Below are positions 17,473 to 26,129 of a stretch of DNA of 64,000 bases, piece after piece. The translations under genes and the position numbers were made by a program. The notes beneath the pieces are model-generated. The model saw only the letters and a program-made list of their open reading frames with translations. It had not been told where the DNA came from and did not search any database. The number at the start of each line of letters is the position of its first letter. Within the stretch, counting starts at the first letter, position 1. Source of the DNA: Pacificispira sp002696645 (GTDB lineage Bacteria > Pseudomonadota > Alphaproteobacteria > UBA8366 > Aestuariispiraceae); the NCBI RefSeq assembly GCF_048892425.1, contig NZ_JBLZHU010000001.1:558001-622000 (forward strand). Reading direction: 5' to 3'.

Positions 17473-17997
17473 ATGGCAAAAAACGTACAGATATCGTGCA
17501 GCTATCAAGTAGAGGAAGACCGCATCCTGATGCGGGCGCGCCTGCAGGATAAGGATGCGCGCATGTGGATGACGCGGCGGATGACGCTGCAATTCCTCGC
17601 CTCCATCGGCAAGATATTCGATCATCTGACCGGGACGGAAGCGCAGCCAACGGAACAGCGACAGGCGGTCAACGAATTCCGCCGTGAATCCGCGATGAGC
17701 ACGGCCAATTTCAATCAACCCTATGAGGAAGAGGGCCTGGTTCCGTTTCCAGCGGATGGCCCCATGCTGGTTAAGAAACTAAACGTTGCTGCCTTGAAAA
17801 CCGGCGGTGTTCAACTGACCCTGACAGGAAACGGCCCGGATGGGGTGCGGTTGAATTTGGGGGAAAAGGAACTCCATGCGGTGGTTCATATGCTCAGTCA
17901 GACAGCGGAAAAGGCGCAATGGGCGCTGGGGGCCCATCTGACGAAATCAACCGGTGTCAGTGTTGCCGGACCCGCAAAGCCCCGCGTGGTAAATTAA
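17473..17997 (+). CDS. Conserved-looking protein of unknown function (174 aa)
   Basis: I do not recognise a family. The protein is soluble, starts MAKNVQISCSYQVEEDRILM and has an MTRRMTLQFL helix, with a predicted alpha/beta make-up. The base composition resembles its neighbours and the reading frame is cleanly open, so it is probably a native gene. It follows the MFS gene on the same strand after 52 bp and could be co-transcribed with it. Confidence 0.65.
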   Translation: MAKNVQISCSYQVEEDRILMRARLQDKDARMWMTRRMTLQFLASIGKIFDHLTGTEAQPTEQRQAVNEFRRESAMSTANFNQPYEEEGLVPFPADGPMLVKKLNVAALKTGGVQLTLTGNGPDGVRLNLGEKELHAVVHMLSQTAEKAQWALGAHLTKSTGVSVAGPAKPRVVN

Positions 17998-18037
17998 GAC
18001 GCCTATTGTAAACCAGCTTTAACGATCTGATGGGAGC

Positions 18038-18844
18038 CTATTGGGCAGGGGCCGGCGGTTCTTTGACATCCAGAAGCTCCAGATTACGCCTTGCATCTTC
18101 AGCCGCCGGGCGACCGTCATGCTTTTCAATCAGATGAACCCAATCCTGCCGCGCCGCATCCAGATTTCCGGCCAATCGATACAGAATGCCCCGTTCCAGC
18201 AAGGCTTCTGCGTTGTCCGGGTCGCGGGTTAGTGCGCGGTTGGCGTCGTCCATTGCCAGATCATTGGCTTCCACAAAGCGATAGGCGCTGGCCCGATAAA
18301 CATAGGCGACGGGATCATCCGGGTTGATTTCAATCGCATGATTCAGGTCGTCAATGGCGTCCCAATAATTCTTTCGCTCCGCCAAAACCATGGCGCGATC
18401 TATCAGAATGGGGGCTGACTCCGGGTTCAGTTCCAGGGCGGCGCTTTGCGCTGCATAGGCACGGTCCAGATCCTCCGCCTCCATCCACGCAATGCCGGCA
18501 TGGGCAAGAATGCTGGCCACCGTATCGGCAGAGGCATCATCTGGCATCATCCGGGCGATTTCTTCGAAACGCTGGGCCGCCTCTGCATAGCTACCAAGCA
18601 TCATTAGCGCAGCGGCGGCGCAGTGACGCGCGGGAATGCCGCCGCCCAGATCCAGCATGCTCAGCGCCCGCTCAAAGGCCGCGCTGGGATCGATGCGGGT
18701 CAGTTGCATACAGGCCCGATAGTCCTGCTGCTTTTCTGTGACAATCCCCTGGGCCAGGCTTGGCGTAGCCCATACTAGGCACAATGCCAGCGGTGTTGCG
18801 CGCAGCAGCAGGGAACGCAGACTGTATTGATGCGATGTCTTCAT
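18038..18844 (-). CDS. Secreted tetratricopeptide-repeat protein
   Basis: From the ATG at 18844 the protein has 268 residues with a signal peptide (about 1-33, ending SLAQG). At least four TPR units follow: LNPESAPILIDRAMVLAERK, INPDDPVAYVYRASAYRFVE, RDPDNAEALLERGILYRL and an earlier one at AEDLDRAYAAQ. It is probably a periplasmic protein-protein adaptor. A longer start at 18889 would put 15 polar residues before the signal peptide and is less likely. Confidence 0.82.
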   Translation of the reverse strand: MKTSHQYSLRSLLLRATPLALCLVWATPSLAQGIVTEKQQDYRACMQLTRIDPSAAFERALSMLDLGGGIPARHCAAAALMMLGSYAEAAQRFEEIARMMPDDASADTVASILAHAGIAWMEAEDLDRAYAAQSAALELNPESAPILIDRAMVLAERKNYWDAIDDLNHAIEINPDDPVAYVYRASAYRFVEANDLAMDDANRALTRDPDNAEALLERGILYRLAGNLDAARQDWVHLIEKHDGRPAAEDARRNLELLDVKEPPAPAQ

Positions 18845-18946
18845 TTGCCTAAGGTCGGGCCAGCCGTCGGGGAAGGCAAGACCTTCCAAAGGCCGGTTGA
18901 AGAAAAAATCTAAACCGCGTCATTTCGATCCTGTGGAGCGCCTGTT

Positions 18947-19825
18947 ATGTCTGACCCTGTTTCTATTCCTCATTTGTTTGTCTTTGGATTGGGCTACAGC
19001 GCCAATGCATTCGCAGCAGTGCTCAGGGAAACCGGCACGCGGATCAGCGCAACCTGCCGCAGTGCTGAAAAGCAGGCGGCCCTGATCGCACAGGGGATCG
19101 ATGCGCATGTGTTTGATCGGGATCATCCGCTGGATGATGCCGGTCGGGCAGCACTGGATCAGGCCAGTCATCTGCTGTCTTCCGTCCCGCCCGATGATCA
19201 GGGAGATCCGGTCGTGGACCTGCATGCCCAGGATATTCTGAAGGCAGCGCCCTTTGATTGGATCGGGTATCTGTCGACGACCGGCGTTTACGGGGATTGT
19301 GATGGGGACTGGGTGGATGAAACGGCCCCCATGGCCCCGTCCGGGATGCGCGGGCAACGTCGCGTTGATGCCGAAGCCGCCTGGTTCGCGCTGGCACCGG
19401 CCGGTCCGGTGCACAGTTTCCGGTTAGCTGGCATTTATGGACCGGGACGCAGTGCCCTGGATACGGTGCGCCAAGGCCGTGCGCGGCGGGTCGTGAAACC
19501 CGGGCAGGTCTTCAGCCGTATCCATATAGACGATATCACCAATATCCTGCTGGCCTCTGCGGCGCGGCCCAATCCAGGGGCGGCCTATAATTGCTGTGAT
19601 GATGAGGCGGCCCCACCGCAAGACGTGATCACCTATGCCTGTGACTTGCTGGGCGTCACGCCGCCGCCGGAAATCCCGTTTGAGGAAGCGGATCTGTCTC
19701 CCATGGCGAAAAGCTTCTATCGCGACAACAAACGGGTCAGCAATAAACGCATCAAGGAAGAACTGGGCGTCACCCTGCGCTGGCCAAACTATCGCGACGC
19801 ATTGACAGCGATGCTGTCGTCCTAA
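18947..19825 (+). CDS. NAD(P)-dependent epimerase/dehydratase-type SDR protein (YeeZ-like)
   Basis: The protein has 292 residues. An atypical Rossmann motif LFVFGLGYSANAFAAVL sits at about 10-26, then STTGVYGD with the Thr/Tyr active-site region of extended SDRs, then FRLAGIYGPGR and an RIHIDDI block. This is the YeeZ / YbjS-like group of cytoplasmic nucleotide-sugar or unknown epimerases. The exact substrate is not known. Confidence 0.82.
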   Translation: MSDPVSIPHLFVFGLGYSANAFAAVLRETGTRISATCRSAEKQAALIAQGIDAHVFDRDHPLDDAGRAALDQASHLLSSVPPDDQGDPVVDLHAQDILKAAPFDWIGYLSTTGVYGDCDGDWVDETAPMAPSGMRGQRRVDAEAAWFALAPAGPVHSFRLAGIYGPGRSALDTVRQGRARRVVKPGQVFSRIHIDDITNILLASAARPNPGAAYNCCDDEAAPPQDVITYACDLLGVTPPPEIPFEEADLSPMAKSFYRDNKRVSNKRIKEELGVTLRWPNYRDALTAMLSS

Positions 19826-19907
19826 AACAGTCTCTGGTAAAAATTATATTATTTTGCACGTATATCATGTAATGTTATGCGATTGTAAATCGTCGCGGAG
19901 AGAACCG

Positions 19908-20909
19908 ATGCCCTATATTGATGCGGCTCTGGCCTTTGCCTTGTCGATGCTGGCCATCGCGATTTTTGTGAATAACCTGATTATTTTCGTCATAAAACCG
20001 CGAAAGAAGCGTGTCATGGCGCAGGCGGTTCGACATTTCGCGGAAAACGAGTTGTTGAATGTCTTTCAGCGTGAATGCGAAAAGCTGAAGAAATCTGCCC
20101 CTGGAATAACGTCATCTGCGCTGCTTGCCAGCTTGACGGAACTTCAACAGAACCTGCTTAAGAACAGCTCGGGCCAGTCACCCGCTGTCCCGCGGGGCGA
20201 TGGGACGAACGAAATTCAGATCAAAAACATTCGCGGCGAGGACATCGTTTCCGTTCCAGCAAATGAATTGGTCAATCTGATCAAGAGAAGCGCCTTTGGA
20301 AAATTACTTGTGGCAGAAATTGGCGATCAGGCGGAACTGGTTTTCGACAGCTTTTTCAATAAATATGAAGGGGTTCGGGCGATATTTCGGGAAACAACCC
20401 GGCGCTATGCGACGCAGGTCTCTATGTTCGCCGGGGTGCTGGTGGCGCTTGCCCTAAACATCAACACCTTCACCCTGGTCACCGTGTATATTGGCGATCC
20501 ACAGGCGCGATCAGCCATTATTGCCCAATCTGAATCCCTAGTCCTGGAAGCGCAAAAGGCAATAATCGCCGATTGTCGTGCCAAACCTGCGGCTGAATTC
20601 GATGCCTGTCTCGAAAATAGTCTTGTCACCAAGGAGACACTGGAACGACAGAAAGCTCAACTGGCGGAGATGATACCAATGGGCTGGAATGGGAAAACCC
20701 TTCAAGAGATTGCGGCCTCATTCAAAAGTACGATTTGTGATCAGTTTTTGTATTATTTTCTGGGCTGCTTTTTGACCGGTATTTTGGCAGGATTAGGCAC
20801 GCCATTCTGGTTTGATACGGTCCGCAGCATTACGAATTTCACACGCGCAGTATCTGGAAAGTCTCCTGAGCCTACGACGGTGGACCGTCCTGTCACGACG
20901 ACCCAATAG
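19908..20909 (+). CDS. Membrane protein of unknown function (333 aa)
   Basis: No family recognised. The start ATG at 19908 has GGAGAG 6 bases upstream. A first membrane helix spans about 5-28 (ALAFALSMLAIAIFVNN), followed by a basic stretch and a long soluble region with coiled-coil character (about 35-165). A second helix lies near 175-195, a small extracytoplasmic loop with two Cys (NCRAKPAAEFDACLEN-like) follows, and a third helix sits near 285-305. Its upstream DNA and the gene are AT-richer than the neighbours, hinting at a later arrival. The 3' end overlaps the convergent hydrolase by 17 bp. Confidence 0.7.
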   Translation: MPYIDAALAFALSMLAIAIFVNNLIIFVIKPRKKRVMAQAVRHFAENELLNVFQRECEKLKKSAPGITSSALLASLTELQQNLLKNSSGQSPAVPRGDGTNEIQIKNIRGEDIVSVPANELVNLIKRSAFGKLLVAEIGDQAELVFDSFFNKYEGVRAIFRETTRRYATQVSMFAGVLVALALNINTFTLVTVYIGDPQARSAIIAQSESLVLEAQKAIIADCRAKPAAEFDACLENSLVTKETLERQKAQLAEMIPMGWNGKTLQEIAASFKSTICDQFLYYFLGCFLTGILAGLGTPFWFDTVRSITNFTRAVSGKSPEPTTVDRPVTTTQ

Positions 20910-21702
20910 TCGTTTCTATAGCCTGCCAAAGACGATCTAGATCAGGCGCGGTCGATAGCCGGTGATCGCCGCCTTCGATGGTGGTCAATGTCACAGGGTC
21001 ACCCTGTACCCAATTGGCAACCGCCTGGGCATGGGACAGGGGGACCACTTCATCTTTGGTACCATGCAGGATGGTGATGGGCCCATCGACCCAAACCGGC
21101 GGGCCGTCCAGCAATTCGTGGGCTTTGCTTTCTTCAATCAGTTTTGCCGTGATCGGATAGGGATCGTCTTCAAATTCCGACGGGCGGTCCCAGACGCCAT
21201 CCCGTTGCAAATCCACCATTGCCTGTTTGGGCAATTGCGGCAGCATCAGTTTGCGTGGGAAATCAGGGGCAGGAGCGACCAGCACCAGACCGGCGACGCG
21301 CGGTGCGCGATCACGCGCCAGCATTAACGCCATCCAGGCCCCCATCGAAGAGCCGACGACAATTTGCGGTCCGGTGCAGATCTGATCAAAAATCAGTTGG
21401 GCATCGCAATACCAGTCGCCAATCGTGCCATCTGCGAAGGCTCCGCCGCTTAACCCATGGCCGCCATAGTCGAATCGGGTGAATGCCATGCCTGCTTGTG
21501 CGCATTTTTCATGCAGAAATTCCGCCTTGCCCCCATCCATATTGGAGTGAAATCCGCCACAGAACAGAATACCTGCCGGGGTGTCTGAGGACTGAGACTG
21601 AAGGTCTGGCCTTGTTTTGTGCGCGATATGCCGGTATGCGATTTTTCTGGGTCCGGTGCTTCCAAAATCTGGCTGTTCTAGATAGTCTAGGGCATGTGTC
21701 AC
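20893..21702 (-). CDS. Alpha/beta-hydrolase (ABHD10-like)
   Basis: The protein has 269 residues. The nucleophile elbow VVGSSMGAW holds the catalytic Ser, DEVVPLSHA gives the Asp, and GGDHRLS the His. The early strand motif GILFCGGFHSNMDGGKA resembles the ABHD10/YqiA-like esterases, which cleave acyl groups from proteins or glucuronides. Substrate unknown. Confidence 0.85.
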   Translation of the reverse strand: MTHALDYLEQPDFGSTGPRKIAYRHIAHKTRPDLQSQSSDTPAGILFCGGFHSNMDGGKAEFLHEKCAQAGMAFTRFDYGGHGLSGGAFADGTIGDWYCDAQLIFDQICTGPQIVVGSSMGAWMALMLARDRAPRVAGLVLVAPAPDFPRKLMLPQLPKQAMVDLQRDGVWDRPSEFEDDPYPITAKLIEESKAHELLDGPPVWVDGPITILHGTKDEVVPLSHAQAVANWVQGDPVTLTTIEGGDHRLSTAPDLDRLWQAIETTIGSS

Positions 21703-21752
21703 GGGGCGTGCCTATATTGGGTCTGGTTTGGGCCTTGGATTGGAATGTTATT

Positions 21753-22946
21753 GTGACTAACACAGATAATGCAGCGCAGGAAACACCCGATGGTCCATAT
21801 CAGGGAACCGTGCTGCAAGTCTTGCCAGCCCTGGTGACCGGCGGCGTCGAGCGCGGCACGATTGATGTCGCCATTGCCCTGAAAGCGGCTGGTTTCCGGG
21901 CGCTTGTCGCCTCATCGGGCGGTCCTATGACACGGGAACTGACGCGGGCTGGTATTGAACATATTGAATTGCCGCTGGCGTCCAAAAGCTATTTTACGAT
22001 GCGCCGCAATGCCGAACATCTGGCCCGTATCATCCGGGAAGAAAAGATCGACATTATTCATGCGCGCAGCCGCGCTCCGGCGTGGAGCGCCTATTGGGCG
22101 GCGCAGGAAACCAAGGCCCATTTCGTTACCACCTTTCACGGGACCTATAATTTCAGCAATCCCTTAAAGCGCTATTATAATTCCGTGATGACCAAGGCGG
22201 ATCGGGTGATTGCGATCAGCGAATTCATTCGCCGCCATATTCAGGAACATTACCGGATAGACGGCACCAAAATCCGGGTGATCCATCGCGGCATCGATAT
22301 CGATCTGTACTCTGGCGAAAACGTCTCCGCTGAGCGTCTGATCCGGTTGTCTGAACGGTGGCGGCTGCCCGATGGTGTTCCGGTCATCATGTTGCCAGGG
22401 CGGATGACGCGCTGGAAAGGGCAGACCTTGTTGTTGCGCGCCTTGTCGCAAATGTCAGTCCGCACGGTGCGCTGCCTGCTGGTTGGCGATGCCCAGGGGC
22501 GCGACGGATTCGTGCGGGAGGTTGAGCATCTGGCAAAACGCTTGGGCGTGGATGGTGTTGTTCATGCCGTGGGAGGGTGTGATGATATGCCCGCAGCCTT
22601 GAAACTGGCGGATATCGTTGTGTCGGCCTCCACAGACCCGGAAGGATTCGGGCGGGTCGCCGTAGAAGGCCAGGCGATGGGGCGTGTGGTTGTCGCCCCG
22701 CGTCATGGTGCAGCGGTTGAGCAGATTGAAGATGGACAAAATGGATTTCTGTTCCGTCCTGGCGATGCCTTCGATCTGGCCAATAAGCTGGATTACGCGC
22801 TGGAGATCGGGGCGTCCCGGCGTCAGGAAATCGGCGCTGCGGGCATCGAAAATGCACGCCAGAAATTCACGAAGCTGGGAATGTGCGCGGCAACGCTGGA
22901 TGTTTATTGTGAACTGCTGAAGGCCCCGGCGGCCAGTGCGGCCTGA
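21753..22946 (+). CDS. Glycosyltransferase family 4 (LPS-type)
   Basis: From the likely GTG start at 21753 the protein has 397 residues with the GT-B fold. LPALVTGGVERGTIDVA near residue 22 is the nucleotide-sugar N-domain motif. The C-terminal donor site contains STDPEGFGRVAVEGQAMG with the conserved EGFGRVAVE. These enzymes transfer a sugar from an activated donor in the cytoplasm to a growing glycan. Upstream in-frame codons overlap the divergent hydrolase and look non-coding. It lies just before the GT9 gene, so both probably serve LPS core or O-antigen assembly. Confidence 0.88.
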   Translation: MTNTDNAAQETPDGPYQGTVLQVLPALVTGGVERGTIDVAIALKAAGFRALVASSGGPMTRELTRAGIEHIELPLASKSYFTMRRNAEHLARIIREEKIDIIHARSRAPAWSAYWAAQETKAHFVTTFHGTYNFSNPLKRYYNSVMTKADRVIAISEFIRRHIQEHYRIDGTKIRVIHRGIDIDLYSGENVSAERLIRLSERWRLPDGVPVIMLPGRMTRWKGQTLLLRALSQMSVRTVRCLLVGDAQGRDGFVREVEHLAKRLGVDGVVHAVGGCDDMPAALKLADIVVSASTDPEGFGRVAVEGQAMGRVVVAPRHGAAVEQIEDGQNGFLFRPGDAFDLANKLDYALEIGASRRQEIGAAGIENARQKFTKLGMCAATLDVYCELLKAPAASAA

Positions 22947-22950
22947 TCAC

Positions 22951-23895
22951 ATGGTGTCCCTGCCGCAGAACCTGAATCGGGTTTTGGTCATCAAGCTGGG
23001 CGCGTTGGGGGACTTCGTTCAGGCGATGGGCCCTTTCCAGGCCATTCGTGCGGCCCTGCCGCAGGCACAGATCACCCTGTTGACGACGCGCCCCTTCGTT
23101 GAATTGGCAACACGGTCCGGCTGGTTTGATCAGGTTTGGACCGATCAGCGGCCCCGGTCGATTCCAGGCTATTGGGCCTTGCGCCGTCAGTTGCTGGCGG
23201 GGCGGTTTGATATGATCTTTGATCTGCAAACCTCGGACCGTTCCGGCAATTACTGGCGTATGTTATGGCCCCACCGGCCTTTGATTTCCGGTATTGTGAA
23301 GGGCGCGTCCCATCCCCATGCCAATCCCGATCGCAATCATATGCACACCCTGGAACGACAACGTGATCAACTGGCTATGGCGGGAATCGCTACGGTTCCA
23401 GCCCCCAGAGTCGATTGGATGCAGGGTGACATCCAGGGGCTGAACATGCCGGACAGGTTCGGCCTGATCGTGCCGGGCGGGTCGGCGCATCGCCCGGATA
23501 AACGTTGGCCGGCAGACCGTTTCGCCAGCCTGGCCCAAAGCTGGGCGCAGGCAGGGCTGACGCCGGTGATTATTGGAACCGGGGCTGATTCGGATTGGAC
23601 GCATGTCGTTGCCCAGGCCTGTCCACAGGCGATTGACCTGACCGGCCAGACGGAGCTTTTTCAACTGGCCAGCCTGTGTCGCCGGGCGGAGATTGCGGTG
23701 GGCAATGATACAGGCCCCATGCATCTGGCCGCTGTGGCAGGATGTCCCTGTCTGGTGCTGTACTCCAAGGCCTCCGATCCGGCACTTTGTGCCCAGAAAG
23801 GACCGTCTGTGCGCCTGTTGCAGGTGGATGATCTGGGGGACCTGTCGGTCGCCAGTGTAATGGATCGCCTGTCAGGCACCCTTGCCACCCCATAG
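22951..23895 (+). CDS. Glycosyltransferase family 9 (heptosyltransferase-like)
   Basis: The protein has 314 residues from the ATG at 22951, 4 bases after the GT4 stop; a GTG at 22936 would overlap it. VLVIKLGALGDFVQAMGPF near the N-terminus is the GT9 signature, and AVGNDTGPMHLAAVAG near 255 is the donor site. The family builds the LPS inner core from ADP-heptose. It is in operon with the GT4 gene. Confidence 0.88.
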   Translation: MVSLPQNLNRVLVIKLGALGDFVQAMGPFQAIRAALPQAQITLLTTRPFVELATRSGWFDQVWTDQRPRSIPGYWALRRQLLAGRFDMIFDLQTSDRSGNYWRMLWPHRPLISGIVKGASHPHANPDRNHMHTLERQRDQLAMAGIATVPAPRVDWMQGDIQGLNMPDRFGLIVPGGSAHRPDKRWPADRFASLAQSWAQAGLTPVIIGTGADSDWTHVVAQACPQAIDLTGQTELFQLASLCRRAEIAVGNDTGPMHLAAVAGCPCLVLYSKASDPALCAQKGPSVRLLQVDDLGDLSVASVMDRLSGTLATP

Positions 23896-23947
23896 AACTT
23901 GCGGTAAACCCCCGACCCTTGAAGAGTTTGAGCGATTGTCGACCCGC

Positions 23948-23964
23948 CGCCCGTTGTTGGGGCG
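23948..23964 (+). promoter_or_regulatory. Anticodon-arm-like hairpin 1 (UGU)
   Basis: Stem CGCCC/GGGCG, five perfect pairs (23948-23952 with 23960-23964); loop GUUGUUG of seven bases (23953-23959). In tRNA numbering this gives U33 and anticodon UGU at 34-36 (23955-23957), which reads the Thr codon ACA. G35 and U36 are ThrRS identity bases. Confidence 0.5.
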
Positions 23965-24047
23965 AGGCGACAGTTGAAACCAATGCGTGACAGGTTGTGG
24001 GACCGGCTCCTTCGGGCGCCGATATACCCACGATCCGGAAGCGGTGC

Positions 24048-24064
24048 CCCGTTTAGTGGACGGG
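24048..24064 (+). promoter_or_regulatory. Anticodon-arm-like hairpin 2 (AGU)
   Basis: Stem CCCGU/ACGGG, five perfect pairs (24048-24052 with 24060-24064); loop UUAGUGG of seven bases (24053-24059), giving U33 and anticodon AGU (24055-24057) for Thr. It ends 6 bases before the AAGGAG site, the place of domain 2 in the E. coli operator. Confidence 0.5.
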
Positions 24065-24083
24065 ACCTGGAAGGAGAATTGAT

Positions 24084-26036
24084 ATGGTTGCTGTAACCCT
24101 CCCCGATGGCAGTGTGAAGTCTTATCCTGGCGCAATTACGGCGCTGGATGTGGCAACAGATATTGGACCTGGCCTAGCCAAGGCCGCCATGCTGGCCCGC
24201 GTAGATGGGGTGGAATGGGACCTGAACCGCCCCATTGAAAAAGATGCGAAGCTGGAACTGATCCGGCGTCAGGACCCAGAGGCCCTGGAACTGATCCGCC
24301 ACGATGCCGCCCATGTGCTGGCAATGGCGGTGCAGGAGCTTTTCCCCGGCACGCAGATCACCTTTGGCCCGTCCACGGAAGATGGTTTTTATTACGATTT
24401 CCATCGTGAAGAGCCGTTCTCAACCGAAGACTTTGCGGCCATTGAAGCGCGCATGCAGGATATCGTGGATCGCGATATTCCCATCGTGCGCGAAGTCTGG
24501 ACGCGCGAGCAGGTTGCCCAATTCTTTAAGGAAAAGGGTGAGAGCTTTAAGGCCGAATGGGTTTATGAACTGCCGGAACATGAGGAAATCAGCATGTACC
24601 GCCAGGGCGACTGGATCGATTTGTGCCGTGGCCCGCATCTGCCCTCCACGGGCCGCCTGGGCAAGGCCTTCAAGCTGTTGCGGCTTGCGGGTGCCTATTG
24701 GCGTGGCGATGCGAACAATCCCCAGCTTCAGCGCATCTATGGCACGGCCTGGCGCGATGAGAAGGAACTAAAAGCCCATCTGACGCGGATTGAGGAAGCG
24801 GAAAAGCGCGATCACCGCAAACTGGGCCGGGAACTGGACCTGTTCCATCTGCAGGAAGAAGCACGCGGCTCTATATTCTGGCATCCGAAGGGCTGGGCAG
24901 TATATCGCGCTTGTGAACGCTATATGCGCGCCCGGTTGGAAGCGGCCGACTATGTCGAAGTAAAGACGCCGCAATTGGTGGACCGTGTCCTGTGGGAAAA
25001 ATCCGGTCACTGGGAGAAATTCCGCGAGCATATGTTCATCGCAGAGGTGGACGAGGTCGACCATGACAGCGATACGGGCCAGAACCGCCGGATGCTGGCG
25101 CTGAAGCCCATGAATTGCCCGGGCCATGTTCAGATTTTCAAACAGGGCATCAAATCCTATCGCGAGTTACCGCTGCGCATGGCGGAATTTGGGTCTTGCC
25201 ACCGGTATGAGCCGTCGGGTGCCTTGCACGGCATCATGCGGGTGCGCGCCTTTACGCAGGACGATGCGCATATCTTCTGTACCGAAGATCAGATCGAATC
25301 GGAAACACGCGAATTCATTGATTTGCTGTCATCGATTTATCGCGATTTCGGGTTTGAAGAGTTCACGATCAAATTCTCGGATCGCCCTGAGGTTCGCGCC
25401 GGATCCGATGAAACCTGGGATAAGGCAGAGGCCGCCCTGAAATCCGCAACGGAGGCGGCAGGGGCGACCTATACGCTCAATCCAGGGGAGGGCGCGTTCT
25501 ATGGCCCGAAGCTGGAATTCGTGCTGCGCGACGCCATCGGGCGCGACTGGCAATGTGGCACGCTGCAGGTTGACTTTGTTCTGCCTGAGCGTCTGGATGC
25601 CACCTATATGGCAGAAGACGGCAATCGCTATCGCCCCGTCATGCTGCATCGGGCGATTCTGGGGTCGTTTGAGCGGTTCATCGGGATATTGATTGAACAA
25701 TATTCTGGCAAGTTTCCGATCTGGCTGGCCCCGGTGCAGGTCTCGGTCGCAACCATTACCAATGATGCCGATGACTATGCCCAGTCGGTGCTGGCAAAGC
25801 TGAAAGCCGCAGGATTGCGGGCGCAGGCCGATACGCGCAATGAGAAAATCAACCTGAAGATCCGTGAATTATCGATGCAGAAAATCCCAGCCGTGCTGGT
25901 GGTTGGCAAGCGGGAACAGGAAGAAGGAACGGTTGCCTTGCGGCGTCTTGGCGGAAAGGATCAGGAAATCCTTGCGCTTGACGAGGCAATCCATATCCTA
26001 GAGGAAGAAGCGCGGATGCCGACTGGTGCAGCTTGA
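24084..26036 (+). CDS. thrS: Threonyl-tRNA synthetase
   Basis: The protein has 650 residues. In order: a TGS domain (about 1-60), the editing domain with HDAAH near residue 74 and CRGPHLPSTG near 180 that removes Ser from tRNA-Thr, the class II catalytic core (ALKPMNCPGHVQIFK near 340; CHRYEPSGALHGIMRVRAF, motif 2; LHRAILGSFERFIG, motif 3), and a C-terminal anticodon-binding domain. It charges tRNA-Thr in the cytoplasm. AAGGAG lies 7 bases before the ATG. The gene is followed by infC, as in many bacteria. Confidence 0.97.
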   Translation: MVAVTLPDGSVKSYPGAITALDVATDIGPGLAKAAMLARVDGVEWDLNRPIEKDAKLELIRRQDPEALELIRHDAAHVLAMAVQELFPGTQITFGPSTEDGFYYDFHREEPFSTEDFAAIEARMQDIVDRDIPIVREVWTREQVAQFFKEKGESFKAEWVYELPEHEEISMYRQGDWIDLCRGPHLPSTGRLGKAFKLLRLAGAYWRGDANNPQLQRIYGTAWRDEKELKAHLTRIEEAEKRDHRKLGRELDLFHLQEEARGSIFWHPKGWAVYRACERYMRARLEAADYVEVKTPQLVDRVLWEKSGHWEKFREHMFIAEVDEVDHDSDTGQNRRMLALKPMNCPGHVQIFKQGIKSYRELPLRMAEFGSCHRYEPSGALHGIMRVRAFTQDDAHIFCTEDQIESETREFIDLLSSIYRDFGFEEFTIKFSDRPEVRAGSDETWDKAEAALKSATEAAGATYTLNPGEGAFYGPKLEFVLRDAIGRDWQCGTLQVDFVLPERLDATYMAEDGNRYRPVMLHRAILGSFERFIGILIEQYSGKFPIWLAPVQVSVATITNDADDYAQSVLAKLKAAGLRAQADTRNEKINLKIRELSMQKIPAVLVVGKREQEEGTVALRRLGGKDQEILALDEAIHILEEEARMPTGAA

Positions 26037-26068
26037 AGGGCAGTATCGGTTAAGCATTCGTGGCTTGT

Positions 26069-26090
26069 TCAGCCTTAGGCTGAGATTTTT
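26069..26090 (+). terminator. Hairpin plus T-run between thrS and infC (terminator or attenuator)
   Basis: TCAGCC, loop TTA, GGCTGA (26069-26083), followed by GATTTTT. The stem is short (6 bp), so termination may be partial. It would reduce read-through from thrS into infC or act as an attenuator. Confidence 0.5.
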
Positions 26091-26129
26091 GTAACAACAG
26101 CGACCGATAGACAGGTCGAGGAGGCTCCA

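Larger units (their letters stand above)
23896..24083 (+). promoter_or_regulatory. Structured 5' leader of thrS with two tRNA-Thr-like hairpins
   Basis: 188 bases with no gene. Three stable hairpins can be drawn: 23948-23964, a middle one closed by GTGGG/CCCAC (about 23997-24032) with a CTTCGG tetraloop, and 24048-24064 just before the AAGGAG site at 24071-24076. The first and third have the size of an anticodon arm and show Thr anticodons. E. coli thrS is controlled by ThrRS binding a similar mRNA operator; the same logic is inferred here from sequence alone. Confidence 0.55.

Noticed and set aside
23896..24083. T-box riboswitch upstream of thrS
   Set aside because: No T-box sequence or antiterminator is present, and T-boxes are essentially a Gram-positive device; the anticodon-like loops fit an E. 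coli-type operator better.
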